Assembly: GCF_031200575.1 (NCBI RefSeq)
Contig: NZ_CP133597.1
Span: 1,426,001-1,490,000, forward strand
Source of the DNA: Ferroplasma sp.
Lineage (GTDB): Archaea > Thermoplasmatota > Thermoplasmata > Thermoplasmatales > Thermoplasmataceae
DNA length: 64,000 bases
Direction of reading: 5' to 3'
How positions within the stretch are numbered: position 1 is the stretch's first letter; every line of letters begins with the position of its first letter. Under the pieces are notes generated by a model. The model made no database searches and was not told the DNA's origin. It saw only the letters and a list, made by a program, of their open reading frames with translations. This document shows, in pieces, positions 26,244 to 35,499 of this stretch. The position numbers and the translations under genes were made by a program.

Positions 26244-29200
26244 TTATGTCTTTTGTTTTTTTCTTTTTGTTATAAAGAAGAGTCCAAGTCCAATGACAAC
26301 TATGGCAGCTATTACCCCACCTATGATGTAATAGTCTGTATAATTGGATATACTCTTGAATGTAACATCCACAGTTTGGTTAGAGCCGTTTATGGTTACA
26401 TTACCTGAACTATTCTTTAGTATTTTGTATCCAGATATGTTTCCCACTTTATAAACATATGTTCCATTTAGCTCTGCAAATACTATTTTGGAGGTGGATG
26501 ACTTTTCAGTGACCCCATTTAGTGCTACAGACCATGTGGTTCCAGATCTCAATCCACTTTCTGCAAATGTCACATTATACATATATTCTATCTGATTTTG
26601 TTGTAAATTAGTAGTTTGGATTGCTACAGCTCCATCTCCATACGCGGTTATCTGGAATTCATCATATGGGAGTATCGAACTATTAACAGTTTCTGGCATT
26701 ATGACTCCAGTAGTCTTGTTGTACTGATAGAACTCTGATGTGAAATTCGCATATGCGATTCCATTTGCATTGGTTACTAAATGTATAGCAGGTTCAAATC
26801 CACTGCCAGTAGCAGGCCCACAGGTTGTTAATAACAAACCATTCGGGTTTGACATTGACATATTTGAATTCAGGAAGTAACCTCTGTTTGCACCCAGCGC
26901 ATTTTGAGAGCTTACATTCAAACTGTATCCTGCAACAGCTTTCCCATTATCAGTTACCTTATACATCAGCTCTGTTACTTTAGAAGATATCTGTTTCTGG
27001 CTTACTGATATAGCATAACTATTTGGGGATTTCTCCAGCTCTATTGGAAGTTCAACTGGTTCCCCGGACCCATACCCGTTTGGATTCTCTGAGGATGTCA
27101 CCTCACCGATTACCATATAGGGAGCTTCACCGTATACCGGGGCGTCTAGAGCATAATCTCCTAGGTATATATACTGTAATACATTAGCCCCATTCAGTGT
27201 ATAATTGAAAGTTGAATTTACGGCAATTAACACAGATATGTTTCCATTTGCACCAGTCTGGCCCGTTATAGATGTCATCATAGTGCTATTGTATGTACTA
27301 TTTACTGGTATAGATACTTCTGTGTAATCACATAATGCACTGTAAGTACTTACATTAGAGATGCTTTGGACCGAAGACGTTCTTTTCATTGTAATGGCTG
27401 CCCGCATAGCCTGTATAGTATATTCATAACCTGAGATAGGTTTACCTGTTATCGGATTATATACTGTTATATTGTAATAATTATATCCAGTTCCAGAGAT
27501 TGCAGAAGGTCCTGATACTTTGTATGCTACACTGTGAGGTAGATCATTTACGTTGACTATTCCTATTCCAGAGGCTATGCTTGTGTTAGTAGGAACCACT
27601 GTAGCTGTCACCGGTACTAATCCATTGTATCCAAGTACATTAATGAAGGAGTTATCAGGCGAGACCTGGAATTTATACACTGCCATACCTTGGCTATTAG
27701 TGGTAAGTGTGTACGAAGTTATATTCAGCAGTGATGGTTCCTCTGTAACTGTCACCTTAGCCCCGGATATAGGATTTCCGTTCAAACTGTTAGTGGCTAT
27801 ATAAGTTATTTGACCGTACTGTCCATCGGTATATACAGTCTGATTCGCATACCCAGTAACCACTACATGTGCAGTTGGTTTAGATATTACCGTGGGCTTG
27901 CTTTTCAGATGAACTGACATTTCATTATAATACCAGAACCCGTTTATATCTGACGGCACGTCAGTTATGCCCGTAAATGTACTGGTTTGCCATGCTATAT
28001 TGTCCTTGGGCCCGTATCCAATAGGCATCATAGTAGACTCATTATCCTCTATATATTGCATCACGTCCATTGCAGACACAACTGTGCGGACGCTAGAGGA
28101 AGAAGTTGCTATATTGGTTAAATTAGTCATTAACGAATCTATCTGTTTGCCAGTCATGTATGTATCAGGTATATTGAATATACTATTTAATGGCGTGGTT
28201 ACATTCATGCCAGAAAATGGCCCCTGATAGTCTCCTGTGCCTATAGAGGAGGAATAGTTGTAGTCATCTATTACATCTACAGCCGTATCTCCAAGGAGAC
28301 CAGATACTCCAAGCGTTATTATATTATAGGATGTAGACGGGCTCGCACCAGCGTTATCATATGCATCTAAATGTGTAATCTCAGTTGAAAAGCTTTCAGA
28401 CTCGATTGTAGTAGCTATACCTATCTTATCCCAGTCTGAAGCGATGGCCTCGTAACCGGTAAATATCTGTGGTATAAGGGATGAGGATGGAGATTGTATT
28501 GTCGCTGTTACCTCTGTGCCTTTATAATACCAATGCCCGCCCTTATATGTCATTCCCGGTATACTGGCTATGGTGCTATTAGCCTTTGACGGGTTATATG
28601 AAAATGATGGTACAGCCGAATAGTAGTAAGGAGAATCTATTGCAGGTATGGTAGAATAACCTGGCGTAAGATACCCGTCACAAATTGACGACTGTATGTA
28701 ACCAAGGGGAGATGCCATTCTCAATGCCTGTCTGAATGCAGTAATATTGTATGGTGCGTCATCTGCATATGAGTTAAATTTGAAATATGCATATCCAGTA
28801 GAAGGTTTTTCCAGTACATTAACGCCAGGAATCCCCTCAACTGTTGGTAAAAACTCACTAGATAAATCGCTTTCTATTGCATCGACTTTCCCGGTACTTA
28901 AAGCCCCAACAGCTCCTGAAGGACTAGCGTAAATAGATACATTTACACTATATATTTTTGGAGCAAACTGGCTTACATCATATACAGGATTAGGGCTAAC
29001 TGGTAATGCATCATTTATGCTATTACTAATAGTTCTCAAAAAGAAATGCGGATTAACATAAACAGACCAGTAATCGCTGGTAAATAAATGCCCTACGGGT
29101 TCGCCAAATCCACCATTCATCATGAATGGGCCAGTACCAACAAGTCCCGGATATAGCCCATTTCCTGTACCGAATGCTCCGCTATGCCCCATGTCCCATT

Positions 29201-30104
29201 CATTATATGCACCTGAACTAGGTAAAGTTGATGATGATGCTGTTTCATTCCACAGTCCACTCCCTGCCGAAGCATAATCATGTGATACCCATATGTGATA
29301 TGGTAGTATAGGCGTTTCCAGAGTATCTGGAACAAATATACCACTTGGTCCATTAAGGAAATATTCAACGGTGAGATTATTCAATGGCATTACATTTACT
29401 ACATGTGCATATTCCCCAGATAGATCTTCAGCACTGTTCAATAGTTTCCATGATAATATGAAGTCTGCAGCCTGCACATATTCTGTTCTCATTGTAATTG
29501 GTACTGCTGCCTGATATTTTCCTGAAGTTGCGTTATATACCTGTTTATATGTATGTGAAAATGAAACGCCAGTATCGTTTGTAAATGATGTGTGGTTAGA
29601 ATATATATATGTGTCAGCTGAGTTTGTTGAATTGTAATCGCTCCATTCAACACCCGGTCTTATATGCACTGTATATATTTCATAAACACTTGAATCTGCA
29701 CCAGTTAGTGGATCAAAAGTTGTTATAGGTGTTGCTGGTTTTGAAACTGTATAGTTATCTGCCAAACAATATATTAAGCTCCCGTTCGGAAGCTCTGTAG
29801 TTGCAGAACTATACAATAAATCAAGTATGTAAAAGTCACATACAGTTGCTGCCTCGTAATAGTTAACGTGATCAGGATTACCTATTTGTGCAAGTTTTAA
29901 CGTGCCATTAGCTGATGTGGGGACTGCTGGTGATGCACTTACAGGCAATGCCGTCTGACCTGCACTTCCAGATACCAACCCAGAATTTTGAGTGGCGTTG
30001 CCCCCAATATTACCACTGAGAGGTTCCATCAAAAACAGCAATGCCACAATTATAGCAAAAGCTATAACTAATTTCTTGCTTCCTAAAATACCCTTTTTAT
30101 TCAT
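26244..30104 (-). CDS. Membrane-anchored peptide-binding protein of the ABC transporter, 1286 aa
   Basis: A signal/anchor (KKLVIAFAIIVALLFLMEPL) is followed by a family-5 solute-binding domain (about residues 60-740) with HIRPGVEWSDYNSTNSADTY and the later YFKFNSYADDAPYNITAFRQ-type lobe. Immunoglobulin-like beta domains then fill about 760-1160, for example GNPISGAKVTVTEE and TGKPISGYEYTI. A short domain beginning YNVTFAESGLRSGTTWSVAL, common in archaeal surface proteins, precedes a C-terminal helix (YYIIGGVIAAIVVIGLGLFF) and basic tail. It would stand off the membrane and hand peptides to the permeases at 20.5-23.7 kb. A TATA box (gtttatatataac) lies about 25-37 nt before the ATG. Confidence 0.88.
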   Translation of the reverse strand: MNKKGILGSKKLVIAFAIIVALLFLMEPLSGNIGGNATQNSGLVSGSAGQTALPVSASPAVPTSANGTLKLAQIGNPDHVNYYEAATVCDFYILDLLYSSATTELPNGSLIYCLADNYTVSKPATPITTFDPLTGADSSVYEIYTVHIRPGVEWSDYNSTNSADTYIYSNHTSFTNDTGVSFSHTYKQVYNATSGKYQAAVPITMRTEYVQAADFILSWKLLNSAEDLSGEYAHVVNVMPLNNLTVEYFLNGPSGIFVPDTLETPILPYHIWVSHDYASAGSGLWNETASSSTLPSSGAYNEWDMGHSGAFGTGNGLYPGLVGTGPFMMNGGFGEPVGHLFTSDYWSVYVNPHFFLRTISNSINDALPVSPNPVYDVSQFAPKIYSVNVSIYASPSGAVGALSTGKVDAIESDLSSEFLPTVEGIPGVNVLEKPSTGYAYFKFNSYADDAPYNITAFRQALRMASPLGYIQSSICDGYLTPGYSTIPAIDSPYYYSAVPSFSYNPSKANSTIASIPGMTYKGGHWYYKGTEVTATIQSPSSSLIPQIFTGYEAIASDWDKIGIATTIESESFSTEITHLDAYDNAGASPSTSYNIITLGVSGLLGDTAVDVIDDYNYSSSIGTGDYQGPFSGMNVTTPLNSIFNIPDTYMTGKQIDSLMTNLTNIATSSSSVRTVVSAMDVMQYIEDNESTMMPIGYGPKDNIAWQTSTFTGITDVPSDINGFWYYNEMSVHLKSKPTVISKPTAHVVVTGYANQTVYTDGQYGQITYIATNSLNGNPISGAKVTVTEEPSLLNITSYTLTTNSQGMAVYKFQVSPDNSFINVLGYNGLVPVTATVVPTNTSIASGIGIVNVNDLPHSVAYKVSGPSAISGTGYNYYNITVYNPITGKPISGYEYTIQAMRAAITMKRTSSVQSISNVSTYSALCDYTEVSIPVNSTYNSTMMTSITGQTGANGNISVLIAVNSTFNYTLNGANVLQYIYLGDYALDAPVYGEAPYMVIGEVTSSENPNGYGSGEPVELPIELEKSPNSYAISVSQKQISSKVTELMYKVTDNGKAVAGYSLNVSSQNALGANRGYFLNSNMSMSNPNGLLLTTCGPATGSGFEPAIHLVTNANGIAYANFTSEFYQYNKTTGVIMPETVNSSILPYDEFQITAYGDGAVAIQTTNLQQNQIEYMYNVTFAESGLRSGTTWSVALNGVTEKSSTSKIVFAELNGTYVYKVGNISGYKILKNSSGNVTINGSNQTVDVTFKSISNYTDYYIIGGVIAAIVVIGLGLFFITKRKKQKT

Positions 30105-30376
30105 TAAAAATATAATATATAGTTATATATAAACTTTACTTTACAATCAGACTCTCCGCATATGTAAATAGCAGATGGTGAAACATAGCCCTTTAACATG
30201 AAAACATTATGTTATTCTATCCGTTTGATGCATGAACTGCCATGACTGTAGTGCTATGAGTAACACATAAATGGATATTTTACCCAGTTCAGGAGGAGAA
30301 ACGTGTTTTAGCTCCATGGCTGAAGCTATCAATGCACATCGAATACCAGTAATTCATTGCCTCGCCCTACTATTAC

Positions 30377-30718
30377 TCATCCATTGCTGTTTATAATCAT
30401 ATTGCACCTTCTTCCCATGGAGATGATAAAGTCCATGAGAGTAATCCATCCAGATCCTGCTGTTCTTCTAATAAGATTAAGAAGAACCCACATATTATAC
30501 AGCAGGATTGAGAGGTGGAAGAGGAAATGCCTTACACCCATATCAGGTGAATGTGTCTTCTCCTTTGCATCCTTCTTCTCCAGGTGGCCGTTCTCTATTC
30601 CCCACCTCTCCCGGTATATCTCTGCTATTTCCCTTACATTGTCTTCATTTACATTTATAGCTGTGTAAAAGGAGAAGTAGTGCCTCTTCCTGTCAGGATA
30701 ATATACTATATAAAGTGG
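30377..30718 (-). pseudogene. C-terminal fragment of a DDE transposase (ISH3/IS4-like)
   Basis: The minus strand reads DRKRHYFSFYTAINVNED then IAEIYRERWGIENGHLEKKD and VRHFLFHLSILLYNMWVLLN, ending in TGA at 30377-30379. The YRERWGIEN pattern with the KT(x)SP and LYNMWVL segments is the conserved end of ISH3/IS4-type transposases. The fragment is cut off exactly where the IS3 element begins (30722), so the IS3 insertion or an associated deletion removed the N-terminal part. The region 30105-30376 beyond its stop has no further gene. Confidence 0.65.
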
Positions 30719-30799
30719 TTATGGATAGTTTAAACTTATACACATCTAAAGAGATATATAATGAATAATTTATATAAATATATAAGGGGGGCAATCTAA

Positions 30800-31069
30800 A
30801 TGCCTGGAAGAATATGGAGTAGTGAGGAGAATTACAGTATTATAATGGAATCATTCCAGAATCCTGATATTACCATATCAGAGATATGCAGGAACCATGG
30901 AATAGCAGTTTCAATGTTCTATAAATGGAAGGATCAGTTCTTAGAAGGAGGAAGAAAGGGATTAGAGGGAAAGGACCCTGATAAAGCATTAATTAAAGAG
31001 AATGAGGAGCTAAAGGCAATAATAGGTGAAATGACCATAGCAAATATAATTTTAAAAAAAATTACATGA
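30800..31069 (+). CDS. IS3-family transposase OrfA
   Basis: An 89-aa protein with a helix-turn-helix (ISEICRNHGIAVSMFYKWKD near 28-47) and a C-terminal coiled coil from LIKENEELKAIIGEM, the usual OrfA layout for DNA-end binding and contact with OrfB. A purine-rich ribosome site (aaggggggc) lies six bases upstream. The end of the gene contains a run of eight A just before the OrfB start region. Such a run could allow frameshifting, but OrfB lies in the +1, not the -1, frame here. Confidence 0.85.
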   Translation: MPGRIWSSEENYSIIMESFQNPDITISEICRNHGIAVSMFYKWKDQFLEGGRKGLEGKDPDKALIKENEELKAIIGEMTIANIILKKIT

Positions 31070-31079
31070 GGAGGAAAAG

Positions 31080-32016
31080 GTGAGTTCAGTGGATGAAATG
31101 GATAATAATGGAATAAAAATAAAAAATGCATGTTATTATTCTGGAATAAATAGAATAACATACTGTTACAGGAAGAAGCATGAAAGCATTGAAGACAGCA
31201 GATATATAACAAGGATTGACAGCAGCATTATTAGTAAAATAATAGAGCTATGCAGGGAAAGAGTAACCTATGGCTATAACAGGATATACATTATTAAGGA
31301 ATTCTGGCACAAGAATAGCCAAGAAGACCGTGTATAAGATAATGAAAAATAATAATCTAACCTTGCCAGTGCATAGCCATAAGAATAGAAGGGAACTGAA
31401 GCTGTTAAGAGCCGACAGGCCTAAAATGCTCATAGAAACAGATATAACATATATTCCAACAAACAATGGAATGGCATATTTAATGTGCATAAAGGATGTG
31501 TTCTCTAAAGAATGGTATGGCTATAGCTATAATACATCATGCACTTCGAGGGATGCAATAAATGCCATGGATGATTCCATTATGCGGAAGTTCAATGGTA
31601 TAATACCAGAGAATATTACATTAAGAACAGATAATGGTCCACAGTATATCTCTAGGGAATTCAATAATTATTTGAAAACAATGGGGATTAACCATGAATA
31701 CATAGAAAGGGAAACACCTGAGGAGAATGGAGATATTGAATCATTCCATAATTCAAAAAAGACAGATTATATATGGATCAATGAAATCAATAATTTCAAT
31801 GATGGCAAGGAAATAATAGAGAATGCATTCCATGATTATAACAGTATAAGGCCCCATTCCACATTAGATTACTATTCACCATTGCAGTTTCTTGACAAAT
31901 GGAACAATGACAGCAGCTTCAGGGAGTATTACAGAGCATTCTTAAAGAATTTAAAGGATGGCTACAGAAGGAGAAAGCATAATTATTATAGGAGGTCGAT
32001 GCTCAATGTCTCATGA
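31080..32016 (+). pseudogene. IS3-family OrfB integrase, frameshifted
   Basis: The N-terminal helix-turn-helix part reads in one frame up to ELCRERVTYGYNRIY. The retroviral-integrase part continues in another as TLLRNSGTRIAKKTVYKIMK. A two-base loss near 31290 explains the join. The DDE triad is present: IETDITYIP, LRTDNGPQYIS and the ERETPEENGDIESFHNSKK region with Glu, followed by the typical YNSIRPHSTLDYYSP end. Only a frameshift separates it from an active protein, so the copy is recent. An assembly error should be ruled out. Confidence 0.85.
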
Positions 32017-32104
32017 AATGGAAAGATTTTTGTTTAAGAATCACTATCCAACATCAATATTAAATAGCACTAATAGATTAAACAATAGATAATAAGGTGA
32101 TTTA

Positions 32105-32269
32105 ATGGATGAATATAAAAAGAAAGAACAGGAGGAGATGAAGCAGCAGGAAAAGTATCTTAAAGATAGAAAAAAGATTTTATTAAGTGAGGAACAAGAA
32201 AATTCAGCAGAAAATGCTGCAGACGCGGAGGAGAAGTCTGGTGGTGGGGCATTTGAACATACATCTTGA
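32105..32269 (+). CDS. Small highly charged protein, 54 aa
   Basis: ATG 32105 has a clear Shine-Dalgarno (aaggtga) five bases upstream and a TATA-like caatattaaatag about 40 nt upstream. The protein starts MDEYKKKEQEEMKQQEKYLK, a helix rich in Lys/Glu/Gln, and ends in an acidic Ala/Asn-rich stretch and Gly-Gly-Gly-Ala-Phe-Glu-His-Thr-Ser. No family is recognised. It sits between the IS3 right end (55 bases away) and tricorn protease. A role with tricorn is possible but rests only on position. Confidence 0.5.
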   Translation: MDEYKKKEQEEMKQQEKYLKDRKKILLSEEQENSAENAADAEEKSGGGAFEHTS

Positions 32270-32325
32270 TATCATGTACACACTTTATAAATTTTAATTA
32301 CAATAAATTGTGCCAGCCGTATCAT

Positions 32326-32334
32326 TTTATATAT
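32326..32334 (+). promoter_or_regulatory. TATA box for tricorn protease
   Basis: TTTATATAT centred 24 nt before ATG 32354, with no Shine-Dalgarno, indicates a leaderless transcript. Confidence 0.5.
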
Positions 32335-32353
32335 TTATTACAAATACATAAGA

Positions 32354-35300
32354 ATGTACAGATATCTAATGTATCCTGACATTAAGGATGATATGATAGT
32401 CTTTGTGAATGATAACGATCTTTGGTCTTATAATCTGACAACGAAAGTACCTGAAAGACTGACAAATAATCTAGGTATAGTCACATTTCCAAGGATCAGC
32501 CCCGATAAAAAATTAGTGTACTTTAGGTTGATGACTGGAAAATCAGCTGATAATTCCGATATATATTCAGTTGAACTTGATTCTGGGAAACTTAGACGAA
32601 TTACATATGTTTTCGGCAAAAGCGTGAGTAGGAGAATGTACACATCTATTGCTGGTTTTGACGATGAGAATAAATTAATTGTATCTACAGATGCCTATTA
32701 TCCTTTCGGAACTCCCATGCTTTATAGAGTGGAAAACGGTAATTTATATGCGTTGAATTTGGGACCTGCTCTGAACATCATATACAACGATGACAATATA
32801 TTTCTAGGCAGGAATACAATAGATATGCCACATTGGAAGCATTATAGAGGAGGCACACGTGGGAAGATACTTTCCGGGAAAAAAGGGAATTTCAAAATAT
32901 TAGTTGACCTAGAATCCAACGTAAATTCACCTATGATATACAATGATAAATTATGTTTTATTTCTGATCACGAGGGATCAGGAAATATCTATTCCATGTC
33001 AACCGAAGGAAAACTGATAAAAATAACTGATTTCGGAGATTACTATGTTAGAAATGCAAATTCTGATGGGAAAAGCATAATTTTTCAGAAAGCCGGTTCA
33101 TTGTTTTTAATACGTGATGGTAATGTATCAGAACTCAATATTGAAATAAATATACCTTCGGTCAATACTGAGATGAGGATGTTAAAAGCTGTAGACTATT
33201 TAACAGGATATGATTTGAATTATTCCGGTGAAATGATGGCTTTAACAGCACGTGGCCAGGTTATCTATACCGGTATAAAAGGCGGTCCGATAGTAACTGT
33301 AAGCCCTTTGAAAAACCAGATAGCAAAAATATCAAGAAATGACTTAATCATTTACAGATACTCTGAAAATGAGAATTTGATTTTAATATACGGTTTAAAC
33401 AATGAAATCATAAAGAGCTTCAATTTTGATAAAGGAATTGTTGTAAATATGAAAGTCTCTCCAGATGGCAAAAAAATTGCAATTTCTAACAACAGATTTG
33501 AGTTATTTATATTGGCTCTGGATAACGACAAAATAGAAAAAATCGATGAAAGCCAATCTGATACCTTGGTTGATTGTTCATGGTCCAACGATTCAAGGCT
33601 TCTGGCATATTCGTTCCCGGAATCGGCTTATTTCGGATACAATGGTAGCAGTTATATAAAAATATATGACAGTGTAGATAAAAAGTTATACAGATGTACC
33701 ACATCAGGTTCGGTAGACTTCAAGCCGGTTTTTAGCATGGACGATAATTATTTGTATTACCTATCAAAGAGATCACTTGATCCTGTCATGGATCAGCTTG
33801 TTTTTAACTTAGGATACCCTGCTATAACAAAACCATATGCATTATCGTTGAAAGGAAACAGCATGCCGATTTTTTCAGATATCCCAGAAGATCTTGCCAA
33901 AAAAGTGGAAGATAAATATTTACTTAATGATATAGTTAGATTTAGCCAGGTATTTCCTGTGGAAGCTATGGATTATGTTGATATTTACCCTGTTGATGGT
34001 GGTGTACTTTTACTTCATATGCCTGTTGAAGGAGCCATGAAAAGTTATTTATTCAACAATGGAGAAAAATCTGGGCAATTACAGTTGTTCAGCTTTAAAA
34101 CCAATAAAGCCGAATCATATGAGGAGGGTACTGTTAGCTTCTGCGTCTCTGGAAATGGTAAATATCTTATGATTAGAAAACCAGGGAATAAATTTCTAAA
34201 AAGAGAAATAAGCACGAAAAAGGATGAGGACATAAATATAGATAGGCTGAAGCTGACAGTTAACCCCAAGGAAGAGTGGAAGAATATGCTATACGATGCT
34301 TATAAACTCATAAATGAAAATTTCTGGAGTAAGGAAAAGCTCAGAATGATGGGCGATGAACCTTATATTAAATATAAAAAACTCCTAGATAAGGTGAGCT
34401 GCAGATTTGAACTTTCAGATATTTTGCGTGAAATGCAGGGCGAATATGGCACTTCCCATTCCTATGAGATCGGAGGAGATTTATCTGAAGTTGAATCAAA
34501 AACAATAGGGAAACTTGGCATAGATTACACCTACGAGGGTGGAAAGTATATAATAAAGAAAATATATAGTGGTGATTTATCTAATGAAAATGAGAAATCC
34601 CCGTTGCTTTATACTGATATTAAAGAAAATGATATTTTAAAATCCATAAATGGTATAGAACTGAACGAGGATTATAATCCTGACAGGGCATTATTAAACC
34701 ATTCAGAGGAAATTATAAGGATAGAAATTCAGAGAAATAATAACATAAAAAGTTATTTTGTAAAAACCCTGAGTGATGAAAAATATTTGAGATACCGCAA
34801 TTTCGTTGAAACTAATAGAGAATATGTGCATAGAATTACAGGGGAGAAGGTGGGCTACATACATATTCCTGATATGGGTATGAATGGTTATAACGAATTT
34901 TTCCGGCTTTACGACCGTGAATCCAACAGAGAAGCATTAATTGTTGACTTAAGATTCAATGGTGGTGGCTTTGTTTCACAGCTCCTCTTGGAAAAAATTG
35001 CCAGAAGAAGAATAGGATATGACGTGCCAAGGCGTGGGATTATTACACCCTATCCTGTTGATTCGGTTGATGGACCACTGGTTGCACTCACAAATGAATA
35101 CGCTGGGTCCGATGGCGACATAGGAACTCATGTATTCAAACTCATGCATCTTGGTAAAGTTATAGGCACCAGAACATGGGGCGGGGTTGTCGGAATAAAT
35201 CCTAAAATTAAGCTGCTAGACGGAACGATTGTAACACAGCCACAGTTTGCAACGTGGTTCTCCGACGTTAAATATGGCCTGGAAAACTATGGAACCGATC

Positions 35301-35425
35301 CTGATATAAATGTTGAGTATATGCCACAGGATTTCCTTAAAAATAAGGACCCACAGTTAGAAAAAGGCATTGAACTTGCGCTGGAGGAAATTAAGACATA
35401 CACAAAACTTAATTTGGACAAGTAA
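32354..35425 (+). CDS. tri: Tricorn protease
   Basis: A cytosolic giant hexameric protease that trims oligopeptides from the proteasome or from uptake to di- to tetrapeptides. Two N-terminal beta-propellers (about 1-280 and 290-630, with segments such as KKLVYFRLMTG and DGKKIAISNNRFELF) feed a mixed C-terminal catalytic part. The catalytic Ser-His pair lies in YGTSHSYE (Ser701, His702). A PDZ domain follows (YTDIKENDILKSINGIEL). The nucleophile is Ser919 in YAGSDGDIG, matching Ser965 of the Thermoplasma enzyme. The acidic C-terminal part with DPQLEKGIELALEE is present. At 1023 aa it is slightly shorter than the Thermoplasma protein (1071). It lies in the peptide-uptake island, consistent with a joint function. 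Confidence 0.95.
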   Translation: MYRYLMYPDIKDDMIVFVNDNDLWSYNLTTKVPERLTNNLGIVTFPRISPDKKLVYFRLMTGKSADNSDIYSVELDSGKLRRITYVFGKSVSRRMYTSIAGFDDENKLIVSTDAYYPFGTPMLYRVENGNLYALNLGPALNIIYNDDNIFLGRNTIDMPHWKHYRGGTRGKILSGKKGNFKILVDLESNVNSPMIYNDKLCFISDHEGSGNIYSMSTEGKLIKITDFGDYYVRNANSDGKSIIFQKAGSLFLIRDGNVSELNIEINIPSVNTEMRMLKAVDYLTGYDLNYSGEMMALTARGQVIYTGIKGGPIVTVSPLKNQIAKISRNDLIIYRYSENENLILIYGLNNEIIKSFNFDKGIVVNMKVSPDGKKIAISNNRFELFILALDNDKIEKIDESQSDTLVDCSWSNDSRLLAYSFPESAYFGYNGSSYIKIYDSVDKKLYRCTTSGSVDFKPVFSMDDNYLYYLSKRSLDPVMDQLVFNLGYPAITKPYALSLKGNSMPIFSDIPEDLAKKVEDKYLLNDIVRFSQVFPVEAMDYVDIYPVDGGVLLLHMPVEGAMKSYLFNNGEKSGQLQLFSFKTNKAESYEEGTVSFCVSGNGKYLMIRKPGNKFLKREISTKKDEDINIDRLKLTVNPKEEWKNMLYDAYKLINENFWSKEKLRMMGDEPYIKYKKLLDKVSCRFELSDILREMQGEYGTSHSYEIGGDLSEVESKTIGKLGIDYTYEGGKYIIKKIYSGDLSNENEKSPLLYTDIKENDILKSINGIELNEDYNPDRALLNHSEEIIRIEIQRNNNIKSYFVKTLSDEKYLRYRNFVETNREYVHRITGEKVGYIHIPDMGMNGYNEFFRLYDRESNREALIVDLRFNGGGFVSQLLLEKIARRRIGYDVPRRGIITPYPVDSVDGPLVALTNEYAGSDGDIGTHVFKLMHLGKVIGTRTWGGVVGINPKIKLLDGTIVTQPQFATWFSDVKYGLENYGTDPDINVEYMPQDFLKNKDPQLEKGIELALEEIKTYTKLNLDK

Positions 35426-35499
35426 ATGCTATTGATAAAACTTTAACCCATCTAAGTTGTACTAATTATAATGCTTTTGCATTTATCCTGTAATTAGTT

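Larger units (their letters stand above)
30722..32050 (+). mobile_element. IS3-family element
   Basis: TGGATAGTTTAAAC at 30722-30735 and the reverse complement of the right end, TGGATAGTGATTCTTAAAC (32032-32050), form imperfect terminal inverted repeats around orfA and a broken orfB. Total 1329 bp, a normal size. No target duplication is obvious. Confidence 0.75.

Noticed and set aside
30357-30668. Plus-strand frame of 103 codons
   Set aside because: Antisense shadow of the minus-strand transposase fragment, which has clear family motifs.
31046-31080. Programmed -1 frameshift linking IS3 OrfA and OrfB at the run of A
   Set aside because: OrfB lies in the +1 frame relative to OrfA, so a -1 slip at the A run would not enter it.
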